Positions 24,529-33,589 of a stretch of DNA of 64,000 nt are shown in pieces (positions within the stretch are counted from its first letter, which is position 1; each line of letters opens with the position of its first letter). The notes beneath the pieces were generated by a model. The model did no database searches. It worked only from the letters and a program-made list of their open reading frames with translations, and was not told where the DNA came from. Location of the stretch: NCBI GenBank assembly GCA_009773055.1, contig WOUW01000008.1, forward strand, positions 33,047 to 97,046, given 5' to 3'. The stretch comes from Paracoccaceae bacterium (GTDB lineage: Bacteria > Pseudomonadota > Alphaproteobacteria > Rhodobacterales > Rhodobacteraceae). Both the position numbers and the translations under genes were made by a program.

Positions 24529-26096
24529 GCGGCGGGCTTCAGTTCGATCTTGGTCGTCGCTTTCAGGGCGAGAGCCAGTGCAGCAAAGCGGGCCTGGGCG
24601 ACCTCGCCGAACAGGCCGACGCCGTCTTCGGTCAAAGCGAGGGTCAGGAGACGTTTCTTCGGGTTCCAGCGCAGGGCACCGGCTGTGGACGGGTCGTCGA
24701 TCGAGAACATCGCGCCGAAGCGCATGGCCTTGCCCAGAGCCTCGGCCTCCTGGACGTCGCTTTCAGCGAGAAGGCGAAAGAGCGGTTCCATCCGGCTGCC
24801 CGCGCGGCTGTTCTTGTAGCGGTGGAGAAGGGCGAGGCCCAGAAAGACCCGGCCCGGATGGTCAAGGCCACCAAGGTTCGCGCGGGTGGCGTTGTCAAAG
24901 CAGGCTTCGGCCCGGTAGTCGGGGTGCGCACGCCAGGTGGTGTCGTGCAGAAGGCACGCGGCCTTGACGAGGCGCAGGCGGTCTTCTGACGCGCCCTTGA
25001 ACACGGGTTCCAGGAAGGCGAAGAGCTTCTTGCCGAAGCCCGGGATGCGGGCCTGGGTCAGCTCGGCCATCCGGGCAGCCTCGATCAAGGGATCGCGGGC
25101 GCGCAAGCGGTCGGGCATCTGTTCAAAGAGAAGACCCTCGCGGATGCCATAGGCCGAGATATCAATCTCGGAGGGCTTCAGCACGCGGATGATTTCGCGC
25201 AGGACCTCACAGGCGAGGGGGACAAGCTCCATCCGTTCCGCCGAGGTGCCGGTGCGCCCGCGCAGGGCGGACAGGTCGGTTGCGGCAAGCCAGTCCAGCG
25301 TGGCGATGAGACCGTCGGGCGTCATGCGGTATTCGTGAAGGACGGTCAGGGGGTAATTCCGCCGCTCCATGTCGAGGCGCGCAATGACGCGCCAACTGCC
25401 ACCGACCAGGTAGATGCGGTCGTTGTCGGGGCGGATTTCTTTGGCGGCACCTTCCAGGATCGTGTCGATGTGGTCCTTGCGCTTTTTCGGATCGGACGAG
25501 ACCTGCTGCAGGCGGAACGGCCCAAGCGGGGTTGAGACGCGCTTGCCGACGCGGCCGTTGCCAATCCGCGCCAGTTCCATCGAGTTGCCGCCAATGTCGC
25601 AGACGATGCCCTTGGCCTCGGGCCAACCGAGAAGCACGCCTTGGGCCGAAAGCCGGGCCTCTTCGTCGCCGTCGATGACGTGAAGCTTGAGGCCGGTTTC
25701 GAGCAGGACCTGGGCCTGGAATTCGGGTCCGTCCTCGGCCTCACGCGTGGCGGCGGTCGCGACGACGGTGAAGGGGTGGATGTCCATGCCCTTGGCCAGA
25801 AGCGAGAACCGCTTGAGGGCGGCGAGCGCACGTATCTTGCCTTCGGGGTTCAGCCGTCCGGTTTCGGCGAGCCCCTTGCCAAGGCCGCACATGATCTTTT
25901 CGTTGTAGAAATAGGCCGGGCTGCGGGCGGCGCCATCAAAGACCACCATCCGCACCGAGTTCGATCCCACATCGACAACGCCGACGCGGCTTAGCGCGCG
26001 GGCGGATGGGTCGTCGAACAAGGGTTTGCCGAAGGGGCCCCAGTCGCCGGCGTCATCATCATCATCGGTTGCGGGGACGGGTCCATCAGCGGCCAT
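24525..26096 (-). CDS. ppx: Ppx/GppA family phosphatase (exopolyphosphatase)
   Basis: A 523-residue member of the ASKHA superfamily. The first phosphate loop is VGVVDVGSNSVRMVVFDG, the catalytic Glu region is ATAATREAEDG, and the second phosphate loop is GIVCDIGGNSMEL. An HD-like C-terminal region (about residue 330 onward, with LLHDTTWRAHPDYRAE) is present. It would degrade polyphosphate and/or pppGpp. The N-terminus has an acidic linker (ATDDDDDAGD) before the catalytic domain. Ppx and GppA cannot be told apart from sequence alone. Confidence 0.92.
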   Translation of the reverse strand: MAADGPVPATDDDDDAGDWGPFGKPLFDDPSARALSRVGVVDVGSNSVRMVVFDGAARSPAYFYNEKIMCGLGKGLAETGRLNPEGKIRALAALKRFSLLAKGMDIHPFTVVATAATREAEDGPEFQAQVLLETGLKLHVIDGDEEARLSAQGVLLGWPEAKGIVCDIGGNSMELARIGNGRVGKRVSTPLGPFRLQQVSSDPKKRKDHIDTILEGAAKEIRPDNDRIYLVGGSWRVIARLDMERRNYPLTVLHEYRMTPDGLIATLDWLAATDLSALRGRTGTSAERMELVPLACEVLREIIRVLKPSEIDISAYGIREGLLFEQMPDRLRARDPLIEAARMAELTQARIPGFGKKLFAFLEPVFKGASEDRLRLVKAACLLHDTTWRAHPDYRAEACFDNATRANLGGLDHPGRVFLGLALLHRYKNSRAGSRMEPLFRLLAESDVQEAEALGKAMRFGAMFSIDDPSTAGALRWNPKKRLLTLALTEDGVGLFGEVAQARFAALALALKATTKIELKPAA

Positions 26097-26202
26097 GGCA
26101 AGATTCCTTCGGGTCGCGTTGCGGCGGCATGGTGCCGGGGACCGGAAGGCCGGTCAACGGCCTTGCAGGGGCCAAATCCTTCGAAAAGATTTGCGCCTGG
26201 CC

Positions 26203-26418
26203 CTAGCGTTTTTTCGGTTTCGCCGAGGTGGAGCCGATGGCGCGGGCAGCCTCGGCGGCAGCGCGCAGTTCTTCGGCTATTTCCTCGGCTTCTTCGGGGT
26301 CGAAGTCGAGCGGCAGGTCGACCCCGCCTTCTACTTCGATGAAGATGCGGACCATGCCAGCGTCGGTGGGGCCGATCTGCAGGTTTGCGGCGATGTCGCT
26401 GGGGGAATTGATGCCCAT
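26203..26418 (-). CDS. DUF6324-like small protein, 71 aa
   Basis: Starts at 26418 (MGINSPSDIAANLQIGPTDAGM). The body is acidic (VDLPLDFDPEEAEEIAEELRAAAEAARAI) and ends in a basic tail (SAKPKKR). The pattern is conserved in Rhodobacterales and, from memory, is called DUF6324. Its function is unknown. It sits upstream of ppx on the same strand, 106 bp away. Confidence 0.72.
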   Translation of the reverse strand: MGINSPSDIAANLQIGPTDAGMVRIFIEVEGGVDLPLDFDPEEAEEIAEELRAAAEAARAIGSTSAKPKKR

Positions 26419-26551
26419 GGGAGTGCTCCGGCTTTGCGGTTCGGGTAGCGGTCGGCGCGGCGCGGTGCAAGAAAAAACCGTCGGCCGGGCCACCAACGCC
26501 GGGGCAAAGTTACTTGCATTCCGGGGGGAGCGGGGCTAAATCGCGCCTCAA

Positions 26552-26628
26552 GTGCAGCTTTAGCTCAGTTGGTTAGAGCACCAGATTGTGGATCTGGGGG
26601 TCCCCCGTTCGAGCCGGGGAAGCTGTAC
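26552..26628 (+). tRNA. tRNA-His (GTG)
   Basis: A full cloverleaf can be drawn: acceptor TGCAGCT / AGCTGTA with the extra 5' G (G-1) opposite C73 typical of tRNA-His; D arm with TAGCTCAGTTGGTTAGAGC; anticodon stem CCAGA / TCTGG with loop TTGTGGA (anticodon GTG); and T loop TTCGAGC. The CCA end is not encoded, since the following bases are CAT, as is usual in this group. A terminator lies 10 bp downstream. Confidence 0.97.
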
Positions 26629-26638
26629 CATCGAATTC

Positions 26639-26671
26639 AAGGACTTGGGCTCTGATGCCCAAGTCCTTTTT
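26639..26671 (+). terminator. Rho-independent terminator of tRNA-His
   Basis: AAGGACTTGGGC pairs perfectly with GCCCAAGTCCTT around a 6-nt loop, then TTTTC. A strong terminator. Confidence 0.9.
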
Positions 26672-26999
26672 CATTGGTGCCGCCCGCCGGGGTTCCGACG
26701 TCGCGGCGACCGAGGAAGGCGTCGCAGACCAGTCACTTTTTGGCGTTGCAGCGTGCAGGGTGGGGTTGTGACGGACGATTCTGCCAGGAAAGGGGCATTC
26801 TTGCGCAGGCGTCGTCGGGTTCTAGAGGCTGGACCTGACCGCTGGAGCGAGGCGAAGGATCCTGCGGCGGGGGCATCGTTCCACTGCACCAACCAGAGGT
26901 GCCATTTTTCACCGCAGTCATGCCAACGGCCCCCTGTGGTTCGGGACGCGGACCGTCAAGCTTGCGCCAAGACCGGTGCTTGGCAACACGCGACGGACC
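26672..26999. other. 328-bp interval at the left edge of the copper island
   Basis: No supported gene on either strand. Short open frames lack family similarity and a convincing ribosome-binding site. No inverted-repeat ends, transposase fragment or repeat of the tRNA 3' end was found. It marks the junction between the tRNA and the copper genes. Confidence 0.5.
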
Positions 27000-29345
27000 T
27001 CAAACCTGTGCGGTCCGCAGGCGCAGCGCATTCAGGACGACCGAGATGGACGAAAGGCTCATTGCAATTGCAGCGATGATCGGGCTGACCAGGATTCCGG
27101 TGAACGGGTAAAGAAGTCCCGCCGCGACCGGCACACCGGCAGCGTTGTAGATGAGCGCGAAGAAGAGGTTCTCGCGGATGTTGCGCATCGTCGCCTGCGA
27201 AAGGCGGCGGGCGCGGACGATGCCGTCGAGGTTGCCCTTCACGAGCGTGAAGCCGGCACTTTCGATGGCGACGTCGGCCCCGGTTCCCATGGCGATGCCG
27301 ACATCGGCCTGCGCGAGGGCCGGGGCGTCGTTCACACCGTCCCCTGCCATCGCGACCTTGTGCCCGGCCTTCTGCAGGTCCTGAATGATCCGAGCCTTGT
27401 CCTGCGGCAACACGTCGGCGCGTATCTCATCAATGCCAAGTCTCGCCGCGACGGCCTTGGCCGTGCGCTCGTTGTCGCCCGTCGCCATGATGATGCGCAG
27501 ACCGAGATCGTGCAGGGCCTTGAGCGCTGCGGGCGTCGTTTCCTTGACCGGATCGGCCACGCTGACCAGTCCTGCCACGGCACCGTCCAGCACGACGAAC
27601 ATCACCGTCTCGCCCTGATCCCGGCGGGCGTCGGCCTTGGCGACCAGACCGGCGCCGGAAAGGCCGAGGTCTTCCAGAAGGCGCAGATTGCCAAGTGCCA
27701 CGGGTCGGCCGTCCACGCGGCCCCGGACGCCCTTGCCGGTTACCGCTTCGAAGTCGGTCGCTTCCGACATTTGAACCTTGCGTTCCTCGGCACCCCGGAC
27801 GATGGCCTCGGCCAGCGGATGCTCGGATCCCCGTTCCAGCGACGCGGCAAGGCGGAGGACTTCCGCCTCGTCATGGCCGGGTTCGGGCAAGACTGCGATC
27901 AGGCGGGGCTTGCCTTCGGTCAGGGTGCCGGTCTTGTCCACGATCAGCGTGTCAATCTTCTCGAACCGTTCGAGCGCCTCGGCGTTCTTGATCAGGACGC
28001 CCGCCTGTGCCCCGCGGCCTGTCGCGGTCATGATCGACATCGGCGTTGCCAGACCCAAGGCGCAGGGGCAAGCGATGATAAGCACGGCCACGGCGGCCAC
28101 CAAGGCGTAGGACAGTGACGGTTCCGGTCCCCAGACCGCCCAGGCGATGAACGACAGGGCCGCAACGGCCATCACCGCCGGCACGAAAAGGCCGGCGACG
28201 TGGTCGGCGTATTTCTGGATCGGTGCGCGTGACCGCTGCGCCTTGGCGACCATCTCGACGATCTGCGCAAGCATGGTGTCCGCGCCGACCCGGGCAGCCC
28301 GGATCACCAGCGCGCCCGTTCCGTTGATCGTGGCACCGGTGACCGGATCCCCAGCCACCTTTTCCACCGGCAGTGGTTCACCCGTGATCATGCTTTCGTC
28401 GATCGAGGAGCGGCCCTCGATGACCTCGCCATCAACCGGCACCTTGTCGCCCGGGCGAACGCGCAGGTGGTCACCCACCTGAACCTTGTCCAGCGGCACC
28501 TCTGCTTCGGTCCCATCGGGGCGGATCACCCGCGCGGTCTTGGCTGCAAGGTCCATGAGGGCGCGGATGGCGCGGCCGGTTCCCTCTCGCGCGCGCAGTT
28601 CCATCACCTGACCCAGAAGGACCAGCGTGACGATCACCGCCGCCGCCTCGAAATAGAGCCCCACCTGGCCATGTTCGTTGCGGAAGCCTTCGGGGAAGAT
28701 CTGCGGCGCGATCACGCCTGCGACGCTGAACAGCCACGCGGCCATGACGCCCATGGCGATCAGGCTGAACATGTTCAGGTTCCAGGTGACGAACGACACC
28801 CAGCCGCGCTTCAGGAAGGGCCAGCCGCACCAGAGGACCACTGGCGTGCCCAACGCGAGTTCGATCCACATGTTGGTGTGTTCGGCGAAAACCTCGCGGA
28901 TGAAGCCGAGGCCGATCATCGGTCCCATGGTCAGCAGTAGAAGCGGGACGGTCAGGGCCACGCCGACCCACATCCGCCGGGTGAAATCCACCAACTCGGG
29001 ATTGGGGGCGTCGTCGCCCGCGCTTGTCGGGTCGCGTTCCAGACCCATCCCGCAGATCGGGCAGGAGCCTGGTTCGGTCTGCCGGACTTGCGGGTGCATG
29101 GGGCAAGTGTAGACCGGACCGTGCCAGCCGGCCGGAACGCGGTCATAGCCGGACGCACTTGCGGTCTCTCGCGCTGGCATCCCGTGACCATTTGCCGTCG
29201 AATGGCCGTGGTCGGCTGCCGCCTGAGCTTCGGGCACCAGTGTCATTCCACACTTCGGACAGCTACCGGGATGGTCCTGCCGCACCTCGGGGTGCATGGG
29301 GCAAATATAGGTGATGCCGGGTGTCGAACTGTGCATGTGTTCCAT
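27000..29345 (-). CDS. copA: Heavy-metal (copper) P1B-type ATPase with two HMBD domains
   Basis: Copper-exporting ATPase of the inner membrane, 781 residues from the chosen start. The N-terminus has two heavy-metal-binding modules of the YHS-like type (YICPMHPEV...CPKCGM and YTCPMHPQV...CPICGM), not HMA domains. Then follow eight predicted transmembrane helices with the CPC metal site in IIACPCALG, the actuator TGEP, the phosphorylated Asp in DKTGTLTEG, and [10 protein letters not shown]. The start at 29345 (MEHMHSS) follows GAGG; an in-frame ATG at 29441 is the alternative. No CueR-type palindrome was seen upstream, unlike the second ATPase. Confidence 0.92.
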   Translation of the reverse strand: MEHMHSSTPGITYICPMHPEVRQDHPGSCPKCGMTLVPEAQAAADHGHSTANGHGMPARETASASGYDRVPAGWHGPVYTCPMHPQVRQTEPGSCPICGMGLERDPTSAGDDAPNPELVDFTRRMWVGVALTVPLLLLTMGPMIGLGFIREVFAEHTNMWIELALGTPVVLWCGWPFLKRGWVSFVTWNLNMFSLIAMGVMAAWLFSVAGVIAPQIFPEGFRNEHGQVGLYFEAAAVIVTLVLLGQVMELRAREGTGRAIRALMDLAAKTARVIRPDGTEAEVPLDKVQVGDHLRVRPGDKVPVDGEVIEGRSSIDESMITGEPLPVEKVAGDPVTGATINGTGALVIRAARVGADTMLAQIVEMVAKAQRSRAPIQKYADHVAGLFVPAVMAVAALSFIAWAVWGPEPSLSYALVAAVAVLIIACPCALGLATPMSIMTATGRGAQAGVLIKNAEALERFEKIDTLIVDKTGTLTEGKPRLIAVLPEPGHDEAEVLRLAASLERGSEHPLAEAIVRGAEERKVQMSEATDFEAVTGKGVRGRVDGRPVALGNLRLLEDLGLSGAGLVAKADARRDQGETVMFVVLDGAVAGLVSVADPVKETTPAALKALHDLGLRIIMATGDNERTAKAVAARLGIDEIRADVLPQDKARIIQDLQKAGHKVAMAGDGVNDAPALAQADVGIAMGTGADVAIESAGFTLVKGNLDGIVRARRLSQATMRNIRENLFFALIYNAAGVPVAAGLLYPFTGILVSPIIAAIAMSLSSISVVLNALRLRTAQV

Positions 29346-29634
29346 TTCGGCCTCGATAAGCTGGTCATGTCCGGGCGCTTCACGCAACAAAGCACCGCCT
29401 GCTCTGACCGGCGCCCGAACGGCCGCAGTCCCGTCCATCATCGCCCGACCAGCCTCTCAAGGCAACATCGCTTGAGACTTCGGAGGCACAACGGGATGCA
29501 ATGGTCCCGTCTTCCTTCCAGCACCGGGCGGCAGACACTCAATCTTGTATTGACGCTGGCGTCGCACCTTCTGCCAGATAGGGGCCAGACGAGATGGGAA
29601 GGGAACCCGCAGCGTGCGCCAAACGCCGAGGATA

Positions 29635-29964
29635 ATGGGACTGATCAAGCGGTCGGTGCAGGTTGCGAGCGTGGCGGTGACGCTGCTGATCGCCGTTGCC
29701 TTGACCCAGGTCTCGCATTCCGTTGCTCCTCGCACTGACCCACCGCCTCGCGCGGAAAGGGCCAGCCAAGTTGGCTACAAGGACTGTCACCTTTCATCAC
29801 GCGCATGCTGCGACATGGGCCATTGTCAGCCCTTCAATACGGTCGAACCGATGGGAGAGGTCCGCATCGCTGCAGAGAACGGGGCATCGGCTTTCCGAAA
29901 GGTGCGACGCCCGAGCAGCGGTCCGGAAGTTCTGCTGCCGCCGCCCAGACTGATGGTGGCATGA
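29635..29964 (+). CDS. Small exported Cys/His protein in copper island, 109 aa
   Basis: The ATG at 29635 follows GAGG. The N-terminus is a signal or membrane anchor (RSVQVASVAVTLLIAVALTQ). The mature part has a metal-ligand-like cluster CHLSSRACCDMGHC and ends LLPPPRLMVA. Its overall design resembles the protein at 31708 (signal, Cys cluster, Pro/Arg end). It lies upstream of the DUF305 gene with 36 bp between. The family is not recognised; reminiscent of small CopL-like leaders but not demonstrably so. Confidence 0.5.
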   Translation: MGLIKRSVQVASVAVTLLIAVALTQVSHSVAPRTDPPPRAERASQVGYKDCHLSSRACCDMGHCQPFNTVEPMGEVRIAAENGASAFRKVRRPSSGPEVLLPPPRLMVA

Positions 29965-30000
29965 CTGCGCACGACAATCGAAAATTCAGGAGACCTAAAG

Positions 30001-30468
30001 ATGAATATCGTAAGAACCATCGTTGCATCGGCTGTGGCTGCGGCGGCGTTTTCGGCACCCGTTCTGGCACAGGAGTCCGATTTCCAGTTGCCCGAGCAGT
30101 GCAAGACCTCCATGGGCGGAATGGACCATTCAGCCATGGGCGATGGTGCCACCAGCGGCCAGATGGGCGGTGGCATGATGGGAATGGAAGGGATGGACCT
30201 TGGTGCAAGTCCTGAGCATGTCCAGGAGAACATGCGCAAGATGATGATCACCATGCCCGCAATGCACGAGGGCATGATGAACGAGGATGCCGACGTTGCC
30301 TTTGCGTGCGGCATGATTGCGCACCATCAGGGCGCGATCGACATGGCCGAAGTGCTGCTGAAGCACGGCGACGATCCGGAGATGCGAACGCTTGCGGAGG
30401 AAATCATCGCAGCGCAAGTCGGCGAAATCGAGCGGATGACCGCATGGCTGGCTAAGAACGCCAAGTAA
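30001..30468 (+). CDS. DUF305 (CopM-like) periplasmic copper-binding protein
   Basis: A 155-residue exported protein with a signal peptide of 23 residues (cleaved after VLA). A Met/His-rich segment (SMGGMDHSAMGDG, GGGMMGMEGMD) is suited to Cu(I). The DUF305 core carries the motif MIAHHQGAIDMAE, with conserved HH, and a helical C-terminus. Family members such as cyanobacterial CopM bind copper in the periplasm. A good Shine-Dalgarno (CAGGAGA) precedes the start. A GC hairpin follows the stop. Confidence 0.88.
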   Translation: MNIVRTIVASAVAAAAFSAPVLAQESDFQLPEQCKTSMGGMDHSAMGDGATSGQMGGGMMGMEGMDLGASPEHVQENMRKMMITMPAMHEGMMNEDADVAFACGMIAHHQGAIDMAEVLLKHGDDPEMRTLAEEIIAAQVGEIERMTAWLAKNAK

Positions 30469-30475
30469 GACGAAG

Positions 30476-30505
30476 CGGGCCGTGCGGCGACAGTCGTGCG
30501 GCCCG
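30476..30505 (+). terminator. Hairpin after the DUF305 gene
   Basis: CGGGCCG / CGGCCCG 7-bp stem with a partly paired loop, without a T-run. It lies between the convergent DUF305 and DUF411 genes. Confidence 0.4.
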
Positions 30506-30552
30506 ATTCAGCATATCAGCGGGATCGTTCGCTATCCCGCGCAGGGTGTTGA

Positions 30553-31026
30553 TCAGGCCGCCGCGTAAGCGCTGAACACTTCGGTGGTGCCGTTCTTCCG
30601 GACCAGAAAGACTTCATAAGCTTCACGAGACTCTTCCGGCCCCATGCCAGGCGATCCGAAGGGCATGCCGGGAACCGCAAGGCCGACGGCGTCTGGCCGT
30701 TCGGCAAGCAGGCGACGGATGTCCGCGACTGGCACATGACCCTCAAGCGCGTATCCTTCCACGATCCCCGTATGGCAGGACTGCATTTCTGCCGGGATGC
30801 CCTGGGCGAGCTTGTGCTGCTGCAGGGCATCAGGGTCCATCTCCTCGACAGTCACCGCAAAACCGGCCTGTTCGAGGATTGCCACCCAATCGTTGCAGCA
30901 AGGGCAAGTGGGGTCCTTCGCAACGTTGATCGAGGGTTCGAGCGCAAACGAAGGAAGCGCCGGAAGCAGGAACAGCGCAGCGGAAGAGACGATCAGCGCA
31001 CGACGCGAGAGGGTGGGATTGGACAT
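30553..31026 (-). CDS. DUF411 metal-binding protein, exported
   Basis: A 157-residue protein. The N-terminus has an Arg pair then a hydrophobic stretch (SRRALIVSSAALFLLPALPSFA), probably a signal peptide. The DUF411 core shows DPTCPCCNDWVAILEQAGF, a CxCC motif, plus SCHTG downstream, giving a four-Cys/His thiol site. DUF411 proteins occur with copper resistance genes and are thought to bind copper in the periplasm. It is divergent from the copZ-like gene at 31396. Confidence 0.87.
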   Translation of the reverse strand: MSNPTLSRRALIVSSAALFLLPALPSFALEPSINVAKDPTCPCCNDWVAILEQAGFAVTVEEMDPDALQQHKLAQGIPAEMQSCHTGIVEGYALEGHVPVADIRRLLAERPDAVGLAVPGMPFGSPGMGPEESREAYEVFLVRKNGTTEVFSAYAAA

Positions 31027-31324
31027 GGGCTTCTTCCTTTGCTTTCGACGGTCACTCTAGCCGATCGACGCTGATGTTCCAGTCACGGCTGCTTGACTTT
31101 CGTCTGTGCGGACTGGTGGACCCGGCGCATGGCGGGCGTGACGAGGGGGAACCGAAGACGGCGGCAGGCGGACTTTAGCGTGATTGAAAGTGCGGTCGCA
31201 TTCAGCCGGCCAGCCTTCCTTGACCACAATGGAACGGGCGCGCGGCATATTCACACGGCGATGGTCTTTCCAAAGCCGCGTCCCGCGCATTCACAGGCCG
31301 TCGCACAAATCGACGAAGGGGGGC
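31027..31324. other. Intergenic stretch of about 300 bp between DUF411 and copZ1
   Basis: Divergent region upstream of the CueR-type promoter at 31325. No gene is supported; overlapping open frames on both strands have no recognisable family. No insertion-sequence ends were found. Confidence 0.45.
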
Positions 31325-31346
31325 TTGACCTTCCCATGGTGGGAAG
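31325..31346 (+). promoter_or_regulatory. CueR-type promoter A
   Basis: -35 TTGACC (31325-31330) overlapping the perfect palindrome CTTCCCA-TGG-TGGGAAG (31330-31346). A 19-bp spacer leads to CATCTT as -10, the elongated spacing expected for MerR-family activation. It faces the copZ-like gene at 31396. Confidence 0.82.
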
Positions 31347-31395
31347 CCCCATCTTGGGTCTGCCGGGTGAGTTTGCCTGGCGACAGGAGTTCACA

Positions 31396-31587
31396 ATGAT
31401 CACCCTTAACATCCCCAACATGAACTGTGGCGGCTGCGCGCGTGGCGTCACGGCTGCGATCCAACAGGTCGATGCGTCGGCGCATGTCGATGCCGACCTG
31501 CAAGGCCGCAGCGTGACGGTCAAATCCGCGGCTTCGGAGGCACAGCTTCGCCAAGCGCTGACCGAGGCAGGCTTCGCACCGGCCTGA
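31396..31587 (+). CDS. copZ: CopZ-like copper chaperone (HMA domain), 63 aa
   Basis: A single ferredoxin-like HMA domain with the metal loop MNCGGC (residues 8-13). It would carry Cu(I) to the P-type ATPases. The start at 31396 (MITLNIPNMNCGGC) follows ACAGGAG and lies 50 bp after the CueR-type promoter A, so it is probably copper-induced. The 120-bp gap to the next gene leaves operon membership with 31708-34036 open. Confidence 0.9.
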   Translation: MITLNIPNMNCGGCARGVTAAIQQVDASAHVDADLQGRSVTVKSAASEAQLRQALTEAGFAPA

Positions 31588-31707
31588 CGAGGGTCCCAGC
31601 TGGCGTGCGGCGTTTCGCCCTGCGGCGTTCGAAGATCTTGATCCAGGTCATTGCCGTCCGGGCGATACCATCAGACGGTTTGACAGGCCTGCAAGACGGT
31701 TGAGACA

Positions 31708-32061
31708 ATGACAAAGCTTCTTCAAATCCTGATGCTCGTCCTGGCGGTGACCTTCACCGTCGGGATCGGCACGCAGGAGACCGGGAGATGCCTCGCCTCG
31801 GTCCCATCACATGCCGAACACGTTCGGCACGGTATGGGCGATGACCACTTCCGCTCGTCCGGAACGGACCATGCCGCCATGTCCGCCATCTGCAAATCCC
31901 TTTGTGGCGGCATCGCGCTTGTGCTGATGGCGCCGCCCGAGTGGCACGCCGTAGGCGGGGCTGCCTACGCGCCAATTCCTGAAGTCCGGCTAGTCCTGTC
32001 TCTTTCTCCCGCTCCGTCTGACCGTCCGCCGCGATCCCTGGTTCGGACGCAAGACGCCTAA
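31708..32061 (+). CDS. Small exported protein in copper island, 117 aa
   Basis: N-terminal signal (LLQILMLVLAVTFTVGIGTQ), then a His/Met-containing stretch (HAEHVRHGMGDDHF, DHAAMSAICKSLCGG) with a CxxxC pair, a short hydrophobic segment, and a Pro/Arg-rich end (SDRPPRSLV). It lies 42 bp before the multicopper oxidase on the same strand. No family recognised. Its architecture parallels the 109-aa protein at 29635, and the ligand residues suggest metal contact, which is inference. Confidence 0.6.
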   Translation: MTKLLQILMLVLAVTFTVGIGTQETGRCLASVPSHAEHVRHGMGDDHFRSSGTDHAAMSAICKSLCGGIALVLMAPPEWHAVGGAAYAPIPEVRLVLSLSPAPSDRPPRSLVRTQDA

Positions 32062-32103
32062 TCAGATCATCGGCGCATCACGCGCCCAATTCGGAGCGAT
32101 CCC

Positions 32104-33573
32104 ATGACCCATCTTTCCCGTCGCGGCTTTCTTGCCGCCAGCGCGGCTGCCGCCGCCCCCTTTTTCCTTCCGGCAAGGGCCTTCGCCTCGCCACCCGCCT
32201 TGTCCTTGCGTGCCACCACGCGGACGCTCGACATCGCGGGTCGGGCGGTGACCGTGAAAGGCCTCTTGGACCAGCAGGGCCGAAGCGGTCTGTTTCTAGA
32301 CCCCGCGCAGCCGTTCCGCGTCGATCTGTGGAACGACGTTGGCACCGAAACCAGCATCCACTGGCACGGACAGGTGCCACCGAATGTGCAGGATGGCGTG
32401 CCCGGTTCGCCCTTGCCGGCCCTGAAGCCCGGCGAGATGCGCAGTTTCGACTTCGTGGCCTACCCGGGCACACACTGGATGCATTCGCATATTCCTGTGC
32501 AGGAAATGGAACTTCTCGCCGCGCCGCTCATCGTCCGGCGTCCCGAGGATGTCACGGCCGACCGGCAGGAGGTGACGATCCTGCTGCATGATCTCAGCTT
32601 CCGGCCTGCTGACGAGGTGCTGGCCGAGATCACCGGGGGCAGCATGGCCGGAATGGACCACGGCGCAGGTCACGCGACAGGTGGCTCTGTCGGTGGCATG
32701 GGCGGCATGATGGGCGGAATGTCCGGCATGGATCAGGGCGCGATGGGCGGCATGGCAATGGACCTCAACGACTTCAACTTCGACGCCTACCTCGCCAACG
32801 ACCGCACGCTTGACGACCCCGAGGTGGTGACGGTGGACAAGGGCGGTCGTGTGCTTCTGCGCGTCATCAATGGCGCTGCCGCCACGGTCTTCTGGATCGA
32901 CACCGGCAGCCTTCCGGGCCGGGCAGTCGCGACCGATGGCAATCCGATCCAGCCGGTGTCCGGCGCGCGCTTCGGCCTTGCGATGGGCCAGCGGCTGGAC
33001 ATCGAACTGGAGGTTCCGGCCGAGGGCGGCGCCTTCCCGATCCTGGCCCTGCGCGAGGGTGCGGTGGAAAGGACCGGGATCATCCTGGCTACGTCCGGCG
33101 CGGTCGTCGGGAAGATTTCGGGAGCATCGGACGAAGCACATCCGGCCTTTTCGGCCGATCTGGTGCAGGAGGCGGGCTTCCGGGCCCTGACCCCGCTTGC
33201 CGACCGTCCCTTTGATCGCACTGACAGCCTGATGCTGAACGGGTCGATGATGCCCTACGTCTGGACCATCGACGGGCAGAGCTGGGGGACGCATCGCATT
33301 GTCGAGGCACGGTCCGGCGAACGTGTGGCGCTGACGTTCCACAACATGTCCATGATGGCGCATCCGATGCACCTGCACGGCCACCATTTTCAGGTGGTCG
33401 CCCTGAACGGCACACCGTTGCGCGGGGCCTTTCGGGATACGGTGCATGTCCCGCCGATGAGCATGGTGACTGTCGCACTTGACGCCGGAGAGGCCGCCCG
33501 GTGGATGCTGCATTGCCACCACATGCCGCACCTCGCCACCGGGATGATGACCGAGTTCGTGATCGCCGCATGA
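32104..33573 (+). CDS. Multicopper oxidase (CueO/CopA-like), Tat-exported
   Basis: A 489-residue periplasmic cuprous oxidase candidate. The N-terminus has a Tat signal (SRRGFLAASAAAAAPFF). All four copper-ligand motifs are present: HWHG, HSH (in THWMHSHIP), HPMHLHGHHF and HCHHMPHLATGM, whose final Met fits the type 1 axial ligand. Residues about 180-220 form a Met/Gly/His-rich insert (MAGMDHGAGH, GGMMGGMSGMDQGAMGGMAM), as in CueO, that probably recruits Cu(I). The oxidase would convert Cu(I) to less toxic Cu(II). Confidence 0.93.
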   Translation: MTHLSRRGFLAASAAAAAPFFLPARAFASPPALSLRATTRTLDIAGRAVTVKGLLDQQGRSGLFLDPAQPFRVDLWNDVGTETSIHWHGQVPPNVQDGVPGSPLPALKPGEMRSFDFVAYPGTHWMHSHIPVQEMELLAAPLIVRRPEDVTADRQEVTILLHDLSFRPADEVLAEITGGSMAGMDHGAGHATGGSVGGMGGMMGGMSGMDQGAMGGMAMDLNDFNFDAYLANDRTLDDPEVVTVDKGGRVLLRVINGAAATVFWIDTGSLPGRAVATDGNPIQPVSGARFGLAMGQRLDIELEVPAEGGAFPILALREGAVERTGIILATSGAVVGKISGASDEAHPAFSADLVQEAGFRALTPLADRPFDRTDSLMLNGSMMPYVWTIDGQSWGTHRIVEARSGERVALTFHNMSMMAHPMHLHGHHFQVVALNGTPLRGAFRDTVHVPPMSMVTVALDAGEAARWMLHCHHMPHLATGMMTEFVIAA

Positions 33574-33589
33574 CCGGAGGCGAAGCCGA

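Noticed and set aside
26552..26640. tRNA-His as an attachment site for an integrative element
   Set aside because: No second copy of the tRNA 3' end was found near 42000-42450 and no integrase gene is present; only the position is suggestive.
26672..26999. Insertion-sequence remnant next to tRNA-His
   Set aside because: No terminal inverted repeats, target duplication or transposase-like reading could be identified.
31057..31290. Minus-strand open frame upstream of copZ1
   Set aside because: Vague resemblance to transposase-flanking sequence only; no motif that can be named.
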